A stretch of 64,000 bases of DNA from an uncultured Candidatus Melainabacteria bacterium (lineage in GTDB: Bacteria; Cyanobacteriota; Vampirovibrionia; Gastranaerophilales; Gastranaerophilaceae). The position numbers and the translations under genes are program-made. The notes under the pieces were generated by a model. The model was given only the letters and a program-made list of their open reading frames with translations. It was not told where the DNA came from and made no database searches. This document shows, piece after piece, positions 1-7,840 of this stretch (position 1 is its first letter; every line of letters begins with the position of its first letter). The stretch is taken from assembly GCA_934726055.1 (NCBI GenBank), contig CAKVCZ010000001.1:191515-255514 (forward strand). The letters are read 5' to 3'.

Positions 1-667
1 TAACATCAACAAACAAATTATTTTCCTTTGCAATAGGTAAATTATCAGTTTTCATTAAATCTCTTACTTTATAAGTAAAACCTTTACCTAAAGCCCCAGA
101 TGGATGGAAAATCAAGAAATCTTCCTCCGTAAATCCACGTTTTTCCAACAAACACATTGCCAAGGCATCACCCACCGCAAGAGTAACCGTTGTTGATGCC
201 GTAGGGGCTTTACCTAATGGACACGCTTCTTTTTCCACTGATATATCAAGAAATATATCTGAAGCTTTACCCAATGTTGAATTTTTATTACTTGTCAATG
301 CAATAAGCGTTAGACCAAAACGCTTCAACAAAGGCAATAAGTTTAATAATTCTTGCGATTCCCCACTATTTGAAATTGCAATTATAACATCATCTTTTGT
401 TATAATCCCTGAATCACCATGGGTACTTTCGGCAGGATGTAAAAAATAAGACGGAGTGCCTGTTGAAGAGAAAGTCGCAGCAATTTTCTTACCTATATGA
501 CCAGATTTTCCCATGCCGGTAACAATTACTCTGCCTTTACAATTATAAATGGCATCTATTGCCTTTGAAAACTCAATTTCGTCTAAATTATCTCTTATTC
601 TTAATATAGCATCCGCTTCTATTTTTAAAACATTCTTTGCAGTATCTGTCAAATTTAATATTTTCAT
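1..667 (-). CDS. kdsD: Arabinose-5-phosphate isomerase, KdsD/GutQ type (3' part missing)
   Basis: The ORF starts at an ATG (plus-strand CAT 665-667), and about 222 codons lie inside the window before it runs off the left edge. The visible part is a SIS sugar-isomerase domain: a TGMGKSGHIGKK loop near residue 50, then STGTPSYFLHPAESTHGD, AISNSGESQE and FHPSGALGK. A linker, VRDLMKT, begins what would be the paired CBS domains. KdsD interconverts D-ribulose 5-phosphate and D-arabinose 5-phosphate, the first step towards the Kdo sugar of LPS, so it points to a Gram-negative envelope. AGG of a ribosome site lies close upstream and TATAAT-like boxes lie at 681-691 on the minus strand. The family is clear. 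KdsD and GutQ cannot be separated on this fragment. Confidence 0.9.
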   Translation of the reverse strand, partial: MKILNLTDTAKNVLKIEADAILRIRDNLDEIEFSKAIDAIYNCKGRVIVTGMGKSGHIGKKIAATFSSTGTPSYFLHPAESTHGDSGIITKDDVIIAISNSGESQELLNLLPLLKRFGLTLIALTSNKNSTLGKASDIFLDISVEKEACPLGKAPTASTTVTLAVGDALAMCLLEKRGFTEEDFLIFHPSGALGKGFTYKVRDLMKTDNLPIAKENNLFVDV

Positions 668-731
668 ATCCTAACCTTTTATTATATTATACAATAACCT
701 CATACAAAAGTTGTAATTTGATACGAAATTT

Positions 732-759
732 CAAATTTTTGTAATATTTCTTTCGATAA
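732..759 (+). promoter_or_regulatory. Possible sigma-28-like promoter
   Basis: CAAATTTT (732-739), 14 bases, then CGATAA (754-759). It has the same spacing as the three better sites at 13746, 15713 and 28293, and its -10 matches the flagellar consensus, but the -35 matches TAAAGTTT at only 6 of 8 positions. It would start RNA about 20 bases before the 786 gene. In such A+T-rich DNA a chance match is possible. Confidence 0.35.
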
Positions 760-785
760 AAAAAATATAAGAGAGAAAGAAAATT

Positions 786-1073
786 ATGTTACAAAATCCA
801 ATTGAAGCTAAATACATTAGCCCCAAGAAAAAAAATCCTGATGAAATTTTAAATTTGATAAAATCATCTATCAGAAAAAACAAATCAGAAAATATGACAA
901 TAGATATTTCTACCCTTAACATGTTTGATGCATCAAAAATTATTTCTATTGCATCAACATATCATTTTTTAAAATTTGCACATGGCTCTATTAACTGGAT
1001 TGTAAAATCTAAAGAAGTAGAAAAGCTTTTAAAGCCGCTAAGTTTAGGTAACTCTAAATTTATATCAGCCTAG
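786..1073 (+). CDS. Small STAS-like protein of unknown function
   Basis: A 95-residue soluble protein with a purine-rich ribosome site (GAGAGAAAG) before the ATG. Residues about 36-95 run TIDISTLNMFDASKI, then a helix containing STYHFLKFAHG, then INWIVKS and a closing KPLSLGN. This strand-helix alternation, with a DAS at the spot where STAS domains carry the regulatory serine, resembles an anti-sigma-factor-antagonist or MlaB-like STAS fold. No catalytic motif is seen. The radical SAM gene begins 80 bases later on the same strand, so the two may be co-transcribed. The real family is uncertain. A STAS role would mean binding a partner protein. Confidence 0.55.
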   Translation: MLQNPIEAKYISPKKKNPDEILNLIKSSIRKNKSENMTIDISTLNMFDASKIISIASTYHFLKFAHGSINWIVKSKEVEKLLKPLSLGNSKFISA

Positions 1074-1153
1074 CAACTAAAAATTTATATACACCTGACT
1101 AATTTCAAAACTTTTTTGAATTTTTAACATGATTAAAAAAAGCAGGTGAGATT

Positions 1154-2014
1154 ATGACATTAAAAACATTATACAAAATACAAAAAAGCGAATTAACAAC
1201 TTTAAATCATTTATTTATTGAATTAACAGAAAAAAATTGTAACCAACATTGCAAGCACTGTTATATAGATTTTCCGCTTAGTAAGGCTAAAAAAGATTTT
1301 ATCAATATAGATAAAATTAAGCAAGCATTAGAAGATACAAAAACAGAAAATATATATTGCATATATCTTACAGGTGCAGAGCCAATGCTTCACCCTGATT
1401 TCAACAGCATTTTAAGACTTTGCTTAACAGCAAGTAATGTTTGTATTTGCACAAACGGAACTTTTTTAAATGAAAAGAAAATCAGATTTTTAAAACGAGT
1501 AGATGAAGAATCTGAAAATGAAATTATATTCATGCTTCCAATTGATCACTTTGATGAAATAAAAAGCGATAATATCAGAAGCAGGGGTGCATACAGACAA
1601 GTTTTGCACGCATCAAAAATTCTTGTAAAATACCAATTTAATCCAATTTTTAGTGTAACAAATTACTATAAAGAAGATTATAAAACACTTATAAAAGGAT
1701 TTGAAAAAGTTTTTGAAAACATAGATATAAAAGTAACAGATTCTAATTTCTTAATTCATGACTTTTACAATCCAAATTCAAAAGATGAAAACTTGATAGA
1801 AGATTATAACGAACTGGATTGCCAAAGCGGTAGAATTCTTACAGAAAAAGGAATTTACGCATGTCCATTTCTTGCAAATGATCATAGAGGAAGGATGGGT
1901 GCAGATTTCTCAGATTTTGGCAAAAAAATGTATTTGGAAACTCCTTTCTGTCAAATTTGTGCCAAAAACAAAGAAAAAGTATTTTCCATAGATTTTAAGA
2001 AATTTGAAAATTAA
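1154..2014 (+). CDS. Radical SAM protein with a Cys-containing C-terminal region
   Basis: A 286-residue protein with ribosome site AGGTGAG before the ATG. The radical SAM cluster motif CxxxCxxC is at C29, C33 and C36 (CNQHCKHCYID), followed by the SAM-binding YLTGAEPMLHP segment near residue 75 and a barrel region with CICTNG. Cysteines near the C-terminus (DCQSG, YACPF and the CQIC pair) resemble a SPASM or twitch-type auxiliary cluster, as found in enzymes that modify peptides or in heme-pathway relatives. It shares the strand with, and lies close behind, the STAS-like gene. The substrate cannot be read from the sequence. No small precursor peptide gene was recognised next to it. Confidence 0.85.
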   Translation: MTLKTLYKIQKSELTTLNHLFIELTEKNCNQHCKHCYIDFPLSKAKKDFINIDKIKQALEDTKTENIYCIYLTGAEPMLHPDFNSILRLCLTASNVCICTNGTFLNEKKIRFLKRVDEESENEIIFMLPIDHFDEIKSDNIRSRGAYRQVLHASKILVKYQFNPIFSVTNYYKEDYKTLIKGFEKVFENIDIKVTDSNFLIHDFYNPNSKDENLIEDYNELDCQSGRILTEKGIYACPFLANDHRGRMGADFSDFGKKMYLETPFCQICAKNKEKVFSIDFKKFEN

Positions 2015-2020
2015 ATAACA

Positions 2021-2106
2021 AAAAACAGGCAGATAGTGAACAGAACATTCAAACGAATACATAACTACATTCTAACGTTTTAGCTCAATTCTATTTGCTT
2101 GTTTTT
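2021..2106. terminator. Long stem-loop between convergent genes
   Basis: The arms at 2021-2036 and 2091-2106 pair over 16 positions with two G-U wobbles, around a 54-base loop. T-rich stretches follow on both strands, so it could end transcripts from the radical SAM gene and from the pilus genes. The large loop is unusual for a simple terminator. Confidence 0.4.
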
Positions 2107-2125
2107 CTTTTTCCAAAAACTTATT

Positions 2126-2818
2126 TTATTCAAGGGGTTTTTCGTCAGGAGCTTCGGCATCAGGCTTAGAATTATCTCCTTTTTTTTCAGGTGCTGCCGG
2201 TGCGTTTTCATCACCCTTTGGTTCACTCGCCTCTGACGGATCTTTATATGAATACATTGTAATTGATAAATTTATTAATAATATCTTTTTATTTTTTTGA
2301 TACGGATAAATTTCAATATTATTCAAATTTATAATGTAGTGATAACTAAACAAATCTGAAATAAAGTTTTCAAAATCCGTATAATTTGAAACAATTTTCA
2401 TATCCAATCTGTTAACACTATATTTTGAAGAATCTCCTTTTACAAAAACATCTTCACTAGGATTTAATGTTGATTGAATAGAATGAGTTTTTATATGGTT
2501 TTTTCTTGCTATCTCAATTAAATCATCTAATAAAACTGCAAAAGTTGATTCTGTATCTGTAACAATACCGGTTGATGTATATATTTTTTTAGTAAAATCA
2601 TCCTGTAAATTTAATTTTTTTTGTCGTTCGTCTTTTTCTTTTGCTAAACGCAATTGATCTTCTATGGAAGATTTAACTTCTGTTTGAGTCTTAACTTGGT
2701 TAAACAATTCAAAAGTGTGCAAAAATTTTGGTTGTAATTGTTTATAAATCAAAAAAACCATGATTAATACTAAAGATAAATATAATATAACGTCTTTATA
2801 TTTTTTTATATCGTTCAT
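2126..2818 (-). CDS. pilO: PilO-like type IV pilus assembly protein
   Basis: A 230-residue protein with one N-terminal membrane helix (about residues 9-26), a coiled-coil segment rich in Lys, Glu and Gln (about 35-75), a compact domain of alternating strands and helices to about residue 190, and a charged Pro/Ala/Glu tail. Short cytosolic end, one helix, coiled coil and ferredoxin-like fold is the PilO plan. PilO forms the inner-membrane alignment subcomplex with PilM and PilN, linking the pilus motor to the outer-membrane secretin. It lies 18 bases behind the pilMN gene, in one operon. The symbol rests on architecture and neighbour, since sequence conservation in this family is low. Confidence 0.7.
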   Translation of the reverse strand: MNDIKKYKDVILYLSLVLIMVFLIYKQLQPKFLHTFELFNQVKTQTEVKSSIEDQLRLAKEKDERQKKLNLQDDFTKKIYTSTGIVTDTESTFAVLLDDLIEIARKNHIKTHSIQSTLNPSEDVFVKGDSSKYSVNRLDMKIVSNYTDFENFISDLFSYHYIINLNNIEIYPYQKNKKILLINLSITMYSYKDPSEASEPKGDENAPAAPEKKGDNSKPDAEAPDEKPLE

Positions 2819-2836
2819 TAACTAATTACATCCTTA

Positions 2837-4699
2837 TTAAAACTTTTCAATTGAGTCAAGATTTGCCGGTAAATCTTTTGGTGGAGGATTGTTTGGTACT
2901 GACTTATCAGAACTGCTTCTACTTGGTCTTGATGGAGAACCTCCTCCTGATGATTGTTTCGGACCACTTGTTATACTTTCTGAACGTTCCGGTTCTGCAA
3001 TAAAGTCTTCAAACAAGAAACCTTTTCTACGTCTTACGGAACTACCTTTTGATTTATCATTATTTGAATCAGAAGAAGATTGGTTTAGAGCATCTTCTTG
3101 TTCTTTTAATTCACTTTCTGTTAAATTTGTAATTTCAAATTCATAAAATTTTGGCTTAATTGTATTGTAATCTTCAATCACTGTATTTCCAACGGTATCA
3201 GCAGACATTTCAAGTCTGTTTAATCTTAAATCTGAATCGATAACAGACATCTTTAAACCTTTATAGAATTTATAAACATTTTCAACCGATGTAGAACGCC
3301 CTATTATATCAACTTTTTTATTATCATACAATTTTAAATATATTAGCCAAGTATCTTTTGGCATATTTGCACCAATTGCAGAATAATATATAAATTTTGT
3401 CTTATTCAAATCATAAATCGTATTTATTTCTAACTTTTCATCAAAAGTATTTTTCTTATCAATACCCTCGTACTTCGCAAGCTCTTTTTTCATACTATCA
3501 ATTTCAGAATTAATTGTATCAAGTTTTTGCTGTTCTGAGTTTGTTAAGTAATTTAAAACAAATAAAATTATTAAAGAAGGGACAACGATAATTGCTGCAA
3601 GCAACATCGCAAATTTTCGAACAAAGGCTGAAGTTAATTCAACCTCTGTATTACCAATCTTTATTTTAGGATATTCCTCTAGTGCAATTTCTGTACTTGC
3701 TGCATTCGTACCTATCAAATTAAATTTCAACGGATAGTCAGAAACATTGTATATACCAGAACCAATAGCTTCTGGAGTAATTTTTAAAACCATATTTGGC
3801 AAAATATTATAAGAAGCTTGCATTAATGGATTTTGTACATACTTATTACTTTCTAAAAATTTAATATTACCGTTAAACGGTATCTTCATTGATAAAACTT
3901 CAGCTGATACTAAATCCGTTTTAGATACAATGTACAAATAGTTTAATGGCACTGTCTGCAATGTTAATTGAGTTGAAGAAATTATAGCATCATATATTTC
4001 ATCGTTTACAAATGAACGTAATGCTAAAGGTTCTTCTCTGTACTCAACAATATTTTTACCGTTTAAAGTTATAATCGAATAGCTGTTTGGATTTATTATC
4101 ATCAAATTCCAAAGCGTATTCGGTGCCATTTGTTCTTCTGCTAATTGGTTATAGCTTAAAGCCTTTAGCAAAGAATTTGGTGCCGTTTCAATAGCGGCGA
4201 TTGAACACCCAATTTCAACACACGCTGCATTTATTTCATCTAATGCAGATTGTTGAATCGCACTGTACAAAATAGTTTTATTGTCTTTATCATCATTAAT
4301 TGCACTATTATCAAACCAACTTATAACAGGATCTTGTCTTTTAAATATGTAAGAAACTTGTTCAACTTCAGAAATAATGGCACTTGTAATACCCTCATCA
4401 CTTAACATTGAAGGTAAAGTTACCGAACCAAAATGAACTGATGGTAATGTTAAAACAATATTACATTTTTTATTTATCTTTAAATCTTCAAAAAGGCTGT
4501 CTAAAACTTCTCTAAATCTGTTATAGTCAGCAATTTCTCTTTTTGCATAATCGTATTCTAATGGTTTGCAAGCATATTTTTCAATCGTTTTTGATTTAAG
4601 ATTGACTTCTATCATTTCCAGACCAATAGATGGCGAAACTGTAACGCCAACGGTCATTTTTGTATTTGCACCCAGCTGTGATATTAATTGGTTTAACAT
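2837..4699 (-). CDS. PilM-PilN fusion, type IV pilus alignment subcomplex
   Basis: A 620-residue protein. Residues 1 to about 350 look like the actin-like PilM fold (opening strands, then VLTLPSVHFGSVTLPS and a segment with AAIETAPNSLLKAL). One membrane helix follows at about 361-383 (LLAAIIVVPSLIILFVL), then a coiled coil and a PilN-like domain (IYLKLYDNKKVDIIGRS) to about residue 535. A Ser/Pro/Lys-rich tail closes the protein. PilM normally sits in the cytosol bound to the short tail of PilN, and here the two are one chain. A strong promoter lies upstream (4743-4771). There is no obvious ribosome site at the ATG. pilO follows, while pilQ and the ATPases are not in the window. Confidence 0.72.
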   Translation of the reverse strand: MLNQLISQLGANTKMTVGVTVSPSIGLEMIEVNLKSKTIEKYACKPLEYDYAKREIADYNRFREVLDSLFEDLKINKKCNIVLTLPSVHFGSVTLPSMLSDEGITSAIISEVEQVSYIFKRQDPVISWFDNSAINDDKDNKTILYSAIQQSALDEINAACVEIGCSIAAIETAPNSLLKALSYNQLAEEQMAPNTLWNLMIINPNSYSIITLNGKNIVEYREEPLALRSFVNDEIYDAIISSTQLTLQTVPLNYLYIVSKTDLVSAEVLSMKIPFNGNIKFLESNKYVQNPLMQASYNILPNMVLKITPEAIGSGIYNVSDYPLKFNLIGTNAASTEIALEEYPKIKIGNTEVELTSAFVRKFAMLLAAIIVVPSLIILFVLNYLTNSEQQKLDTINSEIDSMKKELAKYEGIDKKNTFDEKLEINTIYDLNKTKFIYYSAIGANMPKDTWLIYLKLYDNKKVDIIGRSTSVENVYKFYKGLKMSVIDSDLRLNRLEMSADTVGNTVIEDYNTIKPKFYEFEITNLTESELKEQEDALNQSSSDSNNDKSKGSSVRRRKGFLFEDFIAEPERSESITSGPKQSSGGGSPSRPSRSSSDKSVPNNPPPKDLPANLDSIEKF

Positions 4700-4742
4700 A
4701 TGTTCTGTTTTTGTTGTTTTTATTATATAATAACTTAGGACT

Positions 4743-4771
4743 ATTATAATTTAAACATAAATTTACGTCAA
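4743..4771 (-). promoter_or_regulatory. Sigma-70 promoter for pilMN-pilO
   Basis: Read on the minus strand: TTGACG (4771-4766), a 17-base spacer, TATAAT (4748-4743). This is close to consensus and about 45 bases before the pilMN ATG. nadA starts in the opposite direction from the same intergenic region. Confidence 0.75.
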
Positions 4772-4795
4772 ATATTAATAATAAGGCTTTAAATA

Positions 4796-5701
4796 ATGCA
4801 ATTAAAAGAAGAAATACTTAAATTAAAGAAAGAAAAAAATGCAGTAATACTTGGTCATTGTTACCAAAATATAGAAATAGATGATGTCGCAGACTTTGTT
4901 GGCGATTCCCTTTATCTGAGCCAAATGGCAGCAAAAACAAATGCTGATATTATTGTTTTTGCAGGAGTATATTTTATGGCACAAACTGCAAAAATCATTT
5001 CTCCAAACAAAAAAGTTCTTTTACCAAATATAAATTCAGGATGCCTTATGGCAGACATGGTAAATTTGAAACAGTTAAGAGAATTTAAGGCAAAAAACAA
5101 AAATGTTCCGGTAGTATGTTACGTCAATTCTACCGCAGAAGTAAAGTCCGAATGCGATATTTGCGTAACAAGTTCAAATGCAATAAAAGTTGTAAAATCT
5201 TTGAATGCACCGGAAATTTTATTTTTACCTGATACTTATTTAGGTAAATATGTAGAGAGTCAACTGAAAAATGTGAAAGTAACGACATATCCCGGATTTT
5301 GCCCAACACACATGAAAATCACTCCAGAAGATATTACAAAAGCAAGAAACGATTATCCTACTGCAAAAATATTAACTCATCCTGAATGTCATAAAGAAGT
5401 TTGTAAGTTATCCGATTTTGTAGGTAGCACTTCTCAAATTATGCAGTATGCAAAAGAAAGTGATGAAAAGATTTTTGTAATAGCAACTGAAAAAGGTGTT
5501 GTTGACAGATTAAAAAGAGATTGTCCTCAAAAATCGTTCATACTAATTAAAGAGGATATTGTTTGTCCTAATATGAAACATAATACTTTAGAAGATATTT
5601 ACAATGTTCTCAAAAACGAAACTAATGAAATTACCGTTGATAAAGAAATTTCAGAAAAAGCACTCGGTTCAATTACAAGGATGCTTGAGGTTTGCAAATA
5701 A
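4796..5701 (+). CDS. nadA: Quinolinate synthase (NadA)
   Basis: This enzyme condenses iminoaspartate with dihydroxyacetone phosphate to quinolinate in de novo NAD synthesis, using a [4Fe-4S] cluster. The 301-residue length is typical of the family. The three cluster cysteines appear at C83 (SGCLMADM), C169 (GFCPTH) and C257 (CPNMKHN). Other family motifs are LGHCYQ near the start, GVYFMAQTAKI and HPECHKEV. The ribosome site is AAGG, 8 bases before the ATG. nadB and nadC are not nearby. The stop overlaps the start of the next gene as TAATG, so rlmB is probably translated from the same message. Confidence 0.97.
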   Translation: MQLKEEILKLKKEKNAVILGHCYQNIEIDDVADFVGDSLYLSQMAAKTNADIIVFAGVYFMAQTAKIISPNKKVLLPNINSGCLMADMVNLKQLREFKAKNKNVPVVCYVNSTAEVKSECDICVTSSNAIKVVKSLNAPEILFLPDTYLGKYVESQLKNVKVTTYPGFCPTHMKITPEDITKARNDYPTAKILTHPECHKEVCKLSDFVGSTSQIMQYAKESDEKIFVIATEKGVVDRLKRDCPQKSFILIKEDIVCPNMKHNTLEDIYNVLKNETNEITVDKEISEKALGSITRMLEVCK

Positions 5702-6444
5702 TGGAAAGTATAATTTACGGAAAAAATGCTGTTATTGAAGCTCTTGAATCCGGAGAAAGAGAAATAAACAAAATTATTATTTCAAATAACATTCACACTG
5801 ACGGCAAAATATCTAAAATTAAAGAACTTGCAAAGGGAAAAAATATTATTTTTCAGTTTGTTGCTAGAGAAAAGTTTATTCAATACAACGAGTTAAATCA
5901 TCAAGGAATAATTGCATTTGTAGCTCCAATAAAATATATGGACATAGAAGAATTTTTATCCAAACCCCACACAAATTCTTCTGTGGTAATGCTTGATGGA
6001 GTAGAAGATTCTCATAATCTTGGTGCAATAATAAGAACATGCGTATGTGCCGGAGTTGATGCAATAATAATACCTGCTAGAAGAAATGTTCAAGTTGATT
6101 CCGTTGTCGAAAAGATTTCAGCAGGAGCAGTAAATCACATTCCAATAATAAAAGTCAATAGTCCGGTTAGTGCATTACAAAGAATGCAAGAAACAAACTG
6201 GTGGGTAATTGCAGCAGAAGCAGATGCAAAAGATAATTATTATGATATAAATTATACAGATATGAATTTTGTATTAGTAATGGGAGCAGAGCATGCCGGC
6301 GTTTCCAAATCCATAATAAAATTATCGGATTTTCAAGTAAAAATACCAATGATGCGGCAATTTAATTCCCTAAATGTATCAAACGCACTAAGTGCAATCA
6401 TATTTGAAACTGTACGACAAAAAAATTTAAAAAAGATGATTTAA
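5701..6444 (+). CDS. rlmB: 23S rRNA 2'-O-methyltransferase, TrmH/SpoU family (RlmB type)
   Basis: 247 residues from the ATG at 5701, which shares bases with the nadA stop. An in-frame TTG at 5692 lies inside nadA and is less likely. The N-terminal substrate-binding domain (IYGKNAVIEALES) is followed by the knotted SPOUT methyltransferase domain with its three motifs: DGVEDSHNLGAIIRT, VLVMGAEHAGVS and IPMMRQFNSLNVSNA. This is the pattern of RlmB, which methylates G2251 of 23S rRNA with SAM. TrmH-type tRNA methylation is a less likely alternative because the N-terminal RNA-binding domain is of RlmB type. rpoD follows after 25 bases. Confidence 0.9.
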   Translation: MESIIYGKNAVIEALESGEREINKIIISNNIHTDGKISKIKELAKGKNIIFQFVAREKFIQYNELNHQGIIAFVAPIKYMDIEEFLSKPHTNSSVVMLDGVEDSHNLGAIIRTCVCAGVDAIIIPARRNVQVDSVVEKISAGAVNHIPIIKVNSPVSALQRMQETNWWVIAAEADAKDNYYDINYTDMNFVLVMGAEHAGVSKSIIKLSDFQVKIPMMRQFNSLNVSNALSAIIFETVRQKNLKKMI

Positions 6445-6469
6445 CAATCATTAAAAGGTAATAACAATT

Positions 6470-7471
6470 ATGAGCAAAAAAACAGAAGAACAAATTGAAA
6501 TACTTGATGAAATATCAGAAGAAGGTATTGATTTCCATAGTCTTCAACAAGAAGATGAAGATGAAGATATTCTTGACACAGTTGCGGATCCAAAAGTACA
6601 AGAAAGTCTTAATTCAGTAAATACCGATGATTCAGTAAAAATATACTTACAACAAATCGGGAAAATTCCTATGTTATCCGGAGAAGAAGAAACAAAAATT
6701 GCGAAACAAATAAAAGATAACAATAGCGAAATTGCAAAAAGTACTCTTGTAAATGCGAATTTAAGACTTGTTGTGAGCATTGCAAAAAAATACATCGGAC
6801 GTGGATTATCTTTTTTAGATTTAATCCAAGAAGGCAACATTGGACTTATGAAAGCCGCTGAACGATTTGATTACGAAAAAGGATACAAATTTTCAACTTA
6901 CGCAACATGGTGGGTACAACAATCCATAACAAGAGCCATTGCAGACAAGGCAAGAGCTATCAGATTACCAATTCACATGATTGAATCTTTAAATAAAATC
7001 AAAAAAACTACTATTGATTTATCAACGGAATTAGGCAGAAATCCAACAAAACAAGAAATTGCATATAGACTTGGCATTTCTGTATCCAAACTTAACCAAA
7101 TTTGTAAATCGGCACAATCTACAATAAGCATTGAAACACCTGCAAATCAAAAAGACGATTCGACAAAAATCGCAGATTATATAGTTGATGAATCCGCATC
7201 AACTCCTGATTCAATGGTTACACAAGAAAATATGCTTGAAGATATTCAAAAAATGTTAAAACAATTGATGCCAAAAGAACGAGATGTTTTAATTATGCGA
7301 TACGGACTTGATAATAACGGTGCGAAAAAAACCCTTGATGAAATAGGCTCTCACTATGGGGTTTCAAGAGAACGTATCCGACAAATTGAAAACAGAGCTT
7401 TGTCTAAATTAAAAAAATTGTGCAGAAATGAAAATTTAACACTAAATTTGAAAAACTATTTTGGTTCTTAA
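6470..7471 (+). CDS. rpoD: Primary RNA polymerase sigma factor (RpoD/SigA)
   Basis: 333 residues, with ribosome site AAAAGG before the ATG. After an acidic N-terminus (about 50 residues rich in Glu and Asp) come region 1.2 (DSVKIYLQQIGKIPMLSGEE), region 2 (LRLVVSIAKKY, then DLIQEGNIGLMKA and the -10 reading YATWWVQQSI), region 3 (IRLPIHMIESLNKI) and region 4.2 (TLDEIGSHYGVSRERIRQIE). The 2.3-2.4 and 3.0 sequences are those of a group 1, vegetative sigma. The protein is short because the long region 1.1 and the non-conserved region of proteobacterial RpoD are missing. Several promoters in this window carry near-perfect TTGACA/TATAAT boxes that such a factor would read. Confidence 0.93.
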   Translation: MSKKTEEQIEILDEISEEGIDFHSLQQEDEDEDILDTVADPKVQESLNSVNTDDSVKIYLQQIGKIPMLSGEEETKIAKQIKDNNSEIAKSTLVNANLRLVVSIAKKYIGRGLSFLDLIQEGNIGLMKAAERFDYEKGYKFSTYATWWVQQSITRAIADKARAIRLPIHMIESLNKIKKTTIDLSTELGRNPTKQEIAYRLGISVSKLNQICKSAQSTISIETPANQKDDSTKIADYIVDESASTPDSMVTQENMLEDIQKMLKQLMPKERDVLIMRYGLDNNGAKKTLDEIGSHYGVSRERIRQIENRALSKLKKLCRNENLTLNLKNYFGS

Positions 7472-7803
7472 TTTTCGTCTGTCCATCTTTTAACATCAAA
7501 TCTCAAATCTTTAATATTCATTTTTAAAGATTTTAAGTAAGGTTCAATGTCATTAAGAATCTTAGTTTTTCTAAGCATTAGCTCCTGAGCGACAGTTGAT
7601 GATTTGCAAGCAATAATCATCACTGAATTTGTTGTCATCGAATACGGTTTTGAATTATCTTGAAATTTTTCTCCGACAACTTTTTTCCAAAACTTAAATA
7701 AATTTGTTCTGGTAATAGCTTTTTTGTATTCCTTTTGTTCTATCATTTCTGATATTGCAGAATCAATGCCAACAAAATCTGTATATAAAACTTTTTTTGT
7801 CAT
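7468..7803 (-). CDS. DUF721/DciA-like protein
   Basis: A 111-residue protein whose end overlaps the convergent rpoD stop by 4 bases. It carries the DUF721 pattern: a helix with FKFWKKVVGEKFQDNSKPYSM, then VMIIACKSSTVAQELMLRKTKIL and a closing LRFDVKRW. In most bacteria DciA loads or helps the replicative helicase DnaB during replication initiation, and it is the usual substitute where DnaC or DnaI is missing. The N-terminal domain is short, so only the KH-like DUF721 core is clear. nrnA starts divergently 37 bases away. Family sure, helicase role inferred. Confidence 0.78.
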   Translation of the reverse strand: MTKKVLYTDFVGIDSAISEMIEQKEYKKAITRTNLFKFWKKVVGEKFQDNSKPYSMTTNSVMIIACKSSTVAQELMLRKTKILNDIEPYLKSLKMNIKDLRFDVKRWTDEN

Positions 7804-7825
7804 AAATCAACCGTTTTTTAATTTG

Positions 7826-7834
7826 TGCTATAAT
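7826..7834 (+). promoter_or_regulatory. Extended -10 promoter directly at the nrnA start
   Basis: TGCTATAAT at 7826-7834 is an extended -10 element (TATAAT at 7829-7834). RNA would normally begin 6-8 bases later, which is the A of the nrnA ATG at 7841. No clear -35 is seen, as expected for an extended -10. Confidence 0.6.
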
Positions 7835-7840
7835 CTAAGA

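Noticed and set aside
2889..3146. An 85-codon plus-strand frame inside pilMN
   Set aside because: It is a mirror of the Ser/Pro-rich tail of pilMN, with no ribosome site or motif.
7724..7840. N-terminal extension of nrnA
   Set aside because: It would overlap dciA on the other strand and contain the promoter, and the extra residues do not resemble the family.
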